Assembly: GCA_902461995.1 (NCBI GenBank)
Contig: CABQAA010000075.1
Span: 1 to 8,593, forward strand
Direction: 5' to 3'
DNA from: an uncultured Oscillospiraceae bacterium
Lineage (GTDB): Bacteria; Bacillota; Clostridia; Oscillospirales; Acutalibacteraceae
Length of the DNA: 8,593 nucleotides
The notes under the pieces were generated by a model. The model saw nothing but the letters and a program-made list of their open reading frames with translations, was not told where the DNA came from and searched no databases. A program made the position numbers and the translations under genes. Below are positions 5,466-8,593 of this stretch, one piece after another. Within the stretch, counting starts at the first letter, position 1. Every line of letters starts with the position of its first letter.

Positions 5466-7879
5466 AACTCTCCTCTCTTTTACAAAAACAGAAAAACAGC
5501 TTGTTGAATCCCGACCTCTGGCTCGACTGCCTGTCGGTTTGGCTGATATCCGTCGGCGCCATCCTGGCGTTTGACCAGTTGTTTCGCTTTCATGCCGAAT
5601 TCGGCGAAATCCTCCTGTTTTCGATGCTTGTGGTCGTTCTGCTGGCTCTGCTGACGCGGAGAAGCTGGGTGCTGCCCGTTCTGCTGATCGGGGTTGGATG
5701 TTTCTACGCCGCTGTGGCGGCCGCTTTCGGGGAACTGGGAAACCGGCTGGAATCCTTATTTGGATTTTTCCGCTGGTGGATGGATCTGTTCCCCATTCGG
5801 TCCGCCTATAATACGTCCTCCAATGTTCAGCTGGCCATGCATCTCATCCAGACGCTCATCGTCTGCGTTGTGTTTTTCTGCGTCCGGGTTCTGCGGTCGG
5901 TGGTGGCCATGAGCCTCATGTCCCTGCTCATGTTCACCGTGATCATCGTCGGAGGATTTCGCCGGAACATGGGCGCCATGACCTTTATGGCGGCCGGCCT
6001 TCTGCCGCTGATCGCCCGCAATTTTTCCGTTTCGCAGAACCGCGCGGCGGTTGGACGCCGTCCCCGTATGCAGCGCCTGACCCCCTCCTGGAGTCCGCGG
6101 GTCGCGGCGGTTGCCCTGTGCGGGGCGGTCAGCCTGCTGGCGCTGATCCTGCTGCCGGAGAATACCGCCCATTGGACCAGCTCCGGTATGCGGCAGATGG
6201 CGACGCAGTTTCAAAAGATCACTAAAATCGGACCGTTTGACAACCTAAACCTGTTCCAGCCCGCGGAACTCGACAGCCTGGGCTTGATGCCGAATCTCAA
6301 TCGTCTGGGGGGCCCTCTTGCCAAGCAAAGCAAAAACACCGTCCTGCGTCTTTTTGCGGAGGAACCGATGCTCATGCGGGGCACGGCCTATGAAATCTAT
6401 ACAGGGTCGAGCTGGGAAACCGATTGGGATACCAAAAAATCGGGCTTTTTCGCCCTGAACGATGAAAATAACGCCGACCTCAAACGCCGCGCGTTCGACC
6501 TTGACCTGCCGAACGGACGGGACGACTCATATGCCAAGGTCATCCGGAATGTGGAAGCTAAGGTGGAGCTTTACCAGAACAGTACCAACCTGTATACGGT
6601 CGGCCGGGCGTCCTCGATCCGTATGAATCAGAATGCCGTGGATCTGTATTTTAACCGCCGCGGCGAGGTGTTCGCCAAGACCAATATCCGGGCACCCTTC
6701 GATTACATGATGACGGCGCAGGTGATCCGCCGTTCGAGTCAGGACGAGCGCCGGGAACTGGCCCATCTGGCGTGGGCCACCTCAGGGGATCCCGATGTGC
6801 AGTATCCGTCGATTGTCAAACAATATACCCAGCTGCCCGCCAAACTCCCCGAACGGGTCAGACAGACCGCGGCGGATGCCACGGCCGGTGTCACCGAGCC
6901 GTATTTGATTGCCGAGGCACTCGAGACCTATCTGTCCGAAAATTTTTCCTATACGCTGACACCGTCCAAAGTACCCTCGGGACGGGATTTCGTCGAATAT
7001 TTTCTGGAAACCGGGGAAGGCTATTGCGTGTATTTTGCCAGCGCCATGACGGTGATGGCCCGGACGCTGGGAATCCCGTCCCGCATGGTATGCGGCTACG
7101 GGGTCAAACCGGCGGGCTTTCATACCTGGATGGCCAGCGGCACCGAAGCGCATGCTTGGGTGGAATGCTATTTCCGGGGCCTGGGATGGATCGCCTTTGA
7201 TCCGACGGCCGGATCGAACTTTCTGTTTTATGAAGGCGGCCAGTCGGTGTCGACGTCGATGTGGACCACTGACGGCCGGTCGACGACGACAAACACCGGA
7301 AGCACCACATCGACGAACGCAGGCAGCACCGCTACCGGCAGTACGTCGCCGAATACCACCACCGCGACGGAGCCGGGTGTGACCACGACATCCACCGCCG
7401 GGGATTCCGGGGGTCCGGGCGTGAGTCCGGGTCTGCTGTGGGCTATTCTGGGCAGTATCGGCGGGGTCCTGCTGCTGGTTCTGGCGGCCGCCCTGCGGAT
7501 CCTCGTTTGTGCGAAACGCTACCGGCTCGAAGAGGTGCGGCAGAAACGGCGGCGGCTCGGGGATCAGGCCGAGTTTTATTACGCCGATTATCTCCGGCAG
7601 CTCCGTCTGCTGGGGTATGAGCCCGGGCCGAACGAGACCATGAAGCAGTTTGCCGAGCGGATTCTCGGGGAAGCGTCGGAAAATACGGCTCACGCCGTTC
7701 CGGAAACGGCCAGGGACGTCTTCCGCGTGATCATGGATTGGCGGTACGGCGAGCAGACGCCGTCGCCGGAGGATGTGGAACGCCTTGCCGGCCTGCATGA
7801 GGAGCTGGAGCAGCTGGTGAAGAAACACATATCCCCGCTTTTGTATCTCATCCGGCGGGTTTTCCGGTTCGGCCGGTAA
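5462..7879 (+). CDS. Multi-pass membrane protein with extracytoplasmic transglutaminase-like domain (TgpA/DUF3488-DUF4129 type)
   Basis: About 805 residues. The N-terminal half holds several hydrophobic helices (roughly 25-45, 50-65, 70-90, 125-145, 150-185) and another at about 213-232. A globular extracytoplasmic region then leads to the transglutaminase core, with Cys522 in GEGYCVYFASAMTVMART, His564 in EAHAWVE and Asp580 in AFDPTAG. This is an intact Cys-His-Asp triad, so the domain may be catalytic as protease or transglutaminase. Residues 596-653 form a Ser/Thr/Gly-rich linker. A membrane helix (657-683) and a cytoplasmic DUF4129-like C-terminus follow (YYADYLRQLRLLGYEPG, KQFAERI, about 705-775). 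The start is the ATG at 5462 in an ATGA overlap with the DUF58 stop; an in-frame ATG at 5456 would add Met-Pro and cannot be excluded. MoxR, DUF58 and this protein form a recurrent bacterial gene trio. Substrate is unknown; cell-envelope peptide or protein processing is the likely theme. Confidence 0.93.
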   Translation: MKLSSLLQKQKNSLLNPDLWLDCLSVWLISVGAILAFDQLFRFHAEFGEILLFSMLVVVLLALLTRRSWVLPVLLIGVGCFYAAVAAAFGELGNRLESLFGFFRWWMDLFPIRSAYNTSSNVQLAMHLIQTLIVCVVFFCVRVLRSVVAMSLMSLLMFTVIIVGGFRRNMGAMTFMAAGLLPLIARNFSVSQNRAAVGRRPRMQRLTPSWSPRVAAVALCGAVSLLALILLPENTAHWTSSGMRQMATQFQKITKIGPFDNLNLFQPAELDSLGLMPNLNRLGGPLAKQSKNTVLRLFAEEPMLMRGTAYEIYTGSSWETDWDTKKSGFFALNDENNADLKRRAFDLDLPNGRDDSYAKVIRNVEAKVELYQNSTNLYTVGRASSIRMNQNAVDLYFNRRGEVFAKTNIRAPFDYMMTAQVIRRSSQDERRELAHLAWATSGDPDVQYPSIVKQYTQLPAKLPERVRQTAADATAGVTEPYLIAEALETYLSENFSYTLTPSKVPSGRDFVEYFLETGEGYCVYFASAMTVMARTLGIPSRMVCGYGVKPAGFHTWMASGTEAHAWVECYFRGLGWIAFDPTAGSNFLFYEGGQSVSTSMWTTDGRSTTTNTGSTTSTNAGSTATGSTSPNTTTATEPGVTTTSTAGDSGGPGVSPGLLWAILGSIGGVLLLVLAAALRILVCAKRYRLEEVRQKRRRLGDQAEFYYADYLRQLRLLGYEPGPNETMKQFAERILGEASENTAHAVPETARDVFRVIMDWRYGEQTPSPEDVERLAGLHEELEQLVKKHISPLLYLIRRVFRFGR
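7247..7425 (+). repeat. Low-complexity Ser/Thr-rich coding segment in the transglutaminase gene
   Basis: This stretch encodes runs of Thr, Ser, Gly and Asn (for example STTTNTGSTTSTNAGS and SPNTTTATEPGVTTTS) between the transglutaminase core and the last membrane helix. It is built from imperfect ACC/ACG/ACA and GGC/AGC codon reiterations. It should act as an extended, possibly glycosylated spacer outside the membrane. There is no sortase LPxTG signal and no exact tandem repeat unit. Confidence 0.75.
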
Positions 7880-7903
7880 ATCAGGTGCATTCCACTGTCC
7901 GAA

Positions 7904-7908
7904 AGGAG
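7904..7908 (+). promoter_or_regulatory. Ribosome binding site pointing to a TTG start for nadE
   Basis: AGGAG (within GAAAGGAG) sits only 2 nt before the ATG at 7911 but 8 nt before an in-frame TTG at 7917. The spacing favours TTG, which also gives the family-like beginning MKDGFIRVAAATP. The ATG alternative adds Met-Thr in front. Confidence 0.65.
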
Positions 7909-7916
7909 CTATGACA

Positions 7917-8593
7917 TTGAAAGATGGATTTATAAGGGTGGCGGCCGCCACGCCCGCGATTCGGGTGGCGGATCCGGCCTACAATGCGGAGCAGATCATC
8001 CGGATGACCGGGGAGGCCCCGGCGGATACGGCGCTGCTGGTGTTCCCGGAGCTGTGTGTGACGGGCTATACCTGCGGGGATTTGTTTTTGCAGCCGCTGC
8101 TGCTCGAACAGGCGGAACAGGCGGTGAAACGCATCCTGGACGCGTCGCTGTCGATCGACGCCCTGCTGGTCGTGGGGGTGCCGGTTCCGCTCGGGGCGGC
8201 GGTTTACAACTGCGCGGCCGTGTGTCATCACGGGACGCTGCTCGGCCTTGTTCCGAAATCGCATATCCCCTCCTATTCGGAGTTCTATGAGGGCCGCCAT
8301 TTCACCCCCGCGGACGATACCTGCCGGGAACTCTTCTACGCGGGACAGGACACAGTTCTTGATCGCAACATCCTCTTCGTCTGCCGGAATATTCCGGATC
8401 TCCGTTTCGGGGTGGAGGTGTGCGAGGACATCTGGGTGGCCGACCAGCCCAGCATCCGTCTCGCGTCGGCCGGGGCCACCGTCATCGCCAATCTGTCCGC
8501 GAGCGATGAATCGGTCGGCAAGGACGAATTCCGCCGTCAGATGGTGATGACCCAGTCGGCCCGCCTGTGCTGCGCGTATGTGTACGCGGATGC
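7917..8593 (+). CDS. nadE: Glutamine-dependent NAD+ synthase, N-terminal glutaminase (nitrilase-like) part; 3' end outside window
   Basis: Last step of NAD biosynthesis: ATP-dependent amidation of nicotinate adenine dinucleotide, using ammonia released from glutamine. The visible 225 residues are the nitrilase-fold glutaminase domain with its Glu-Lys-Cys triad: E45 in FPELCVTGYTCGDLF, K114 in LVPKSHIPSYSEFYEGR, and C169 in GVEVCEDIW. Other family hallmarks are the start DGFIRVAAATP and ANLSASDE followed by KDEFRRQM. The C-terminal synthetase domain with its SGGxDS P-loop is off the window; the full protein would be expected at about 630-650 residues. The start is taken as TTG 7917 on ribosome-site spacing; ATG 7911 is the alternative. 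It lies 37 nt after the transglutaminase gene with no terminator between, so cotranscription is possible, though the functional link is not obvious. Family identity is secure. Confidence 0.95.
   Translation, partial: MKDGFIRVAAATPAIRVADPAYNAEQIIRMTGEAPADTALLVFPELCVTGYTCGDLFLQPLLLEQAEQAVKRILDASLSIDALLVVGVPVPLGAAVYNCAAVCHHGTLLGLVPKSHIPSYSEFYEGRHFTPADDTCRELFYAGQDTVLDRNILFVCRNIPDLRFGVEVCEDIWVADQPSIRLASAGATVIANLSASDESVGKDEFRRQMVMTQSARLCCAYVYAD

Noticed and set aside
7247..7425. CRISPR-like or tandem repeat array
   Set aside because: The repetition is codon-level Thr/Ser low complexity inside an open reading frame; there is no constant repeat unit or spacer.
6782..7951. 389-codon open frame on the minus strand
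   Set aside because: It lies antisense to the transglutaminase core and the nadE start. The absence of stops follows from GC-rich codon use, and the composition (Arg, Gly, Pro, His) is typical of a shadow frame.

Overview
The window is ordinary chromosomal DNA from a GC-rich, low-complexity-free bacterium that looks like a member of the Clostridia (Oscillospiraceae or a related gut/anaerobe lineage). The reasons are: a classic Gram-positive T-box leader in front of thrS, strong AGGAG-type ribosome binding sites, a long glutamine-dependent NAD+ synthase of the clostridial type, and high third-position GC. The lineage call is inference from gene types and signals, not from a database match. There is no mobile element, CRISPR array, tRNA or rRNA, and no phage or plasmid gene.

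Left half, minus strand. The window opens inside thrS (threonyl-tRNA synthetase; 464 N-terminal residues visible, C-terminus beyond position 1). In front of it lies a leader of about 290 nt with a near-consensus promoter, a T-box riboswitch with a recognisable T-box motif, a probable ACC threonine specifier, and a strong intrinsic terminator with a competing antiterminator. Upstream of that, also on the minus strand, is a 251-residue DUF2461-family protein of unknown function.

Centre. Positions 2496-2728 form a divergent intergenic region: an extended -10 promoter drives the DUF2461 gene leftward, and a TGGACT-17-TATAAT promoter drives the rightward genes.

Right half, plus strand. cobU (the bifunctional cobinamide kinase/guanylyltransferase of B12 assembly) comes first, apparently without any other cobalamin gene beside it. 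Then come three tightly packed genes: a MoxR-family AAA+ ATPase, a membrane-anchored DUF58 protein and a large multi-pass membrane protein with an extracytoplasmic transglutaminase-like domain (TgpA/DUF3488-DUF4129 type). They are joined by two ATGA stop/start overlaps, so they are translationally coupled and probably form one chaperone/cell-envelope module. After 37 nt comes nadE (glutamine-hydrolysing NAD+ synthase), of which the N-terminal glutaminase domain (225 residues) is visible. All five rightward genes could be one transcript, since no convincing intrinsic terminator separates them.

I found no strong case for a new system. The points most worth a second look are the MoxR-DUF58-transglutaminase module (the class is known but its substrate is not), the inverted repeat wrapped around the thrS -35 box, the isolated cobU, and the details of the T-box. 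Long open frames antisense to thrS, moxR/DUF58 and the transglutaminase gene are by-products of GC-rich codon use and were rejected.
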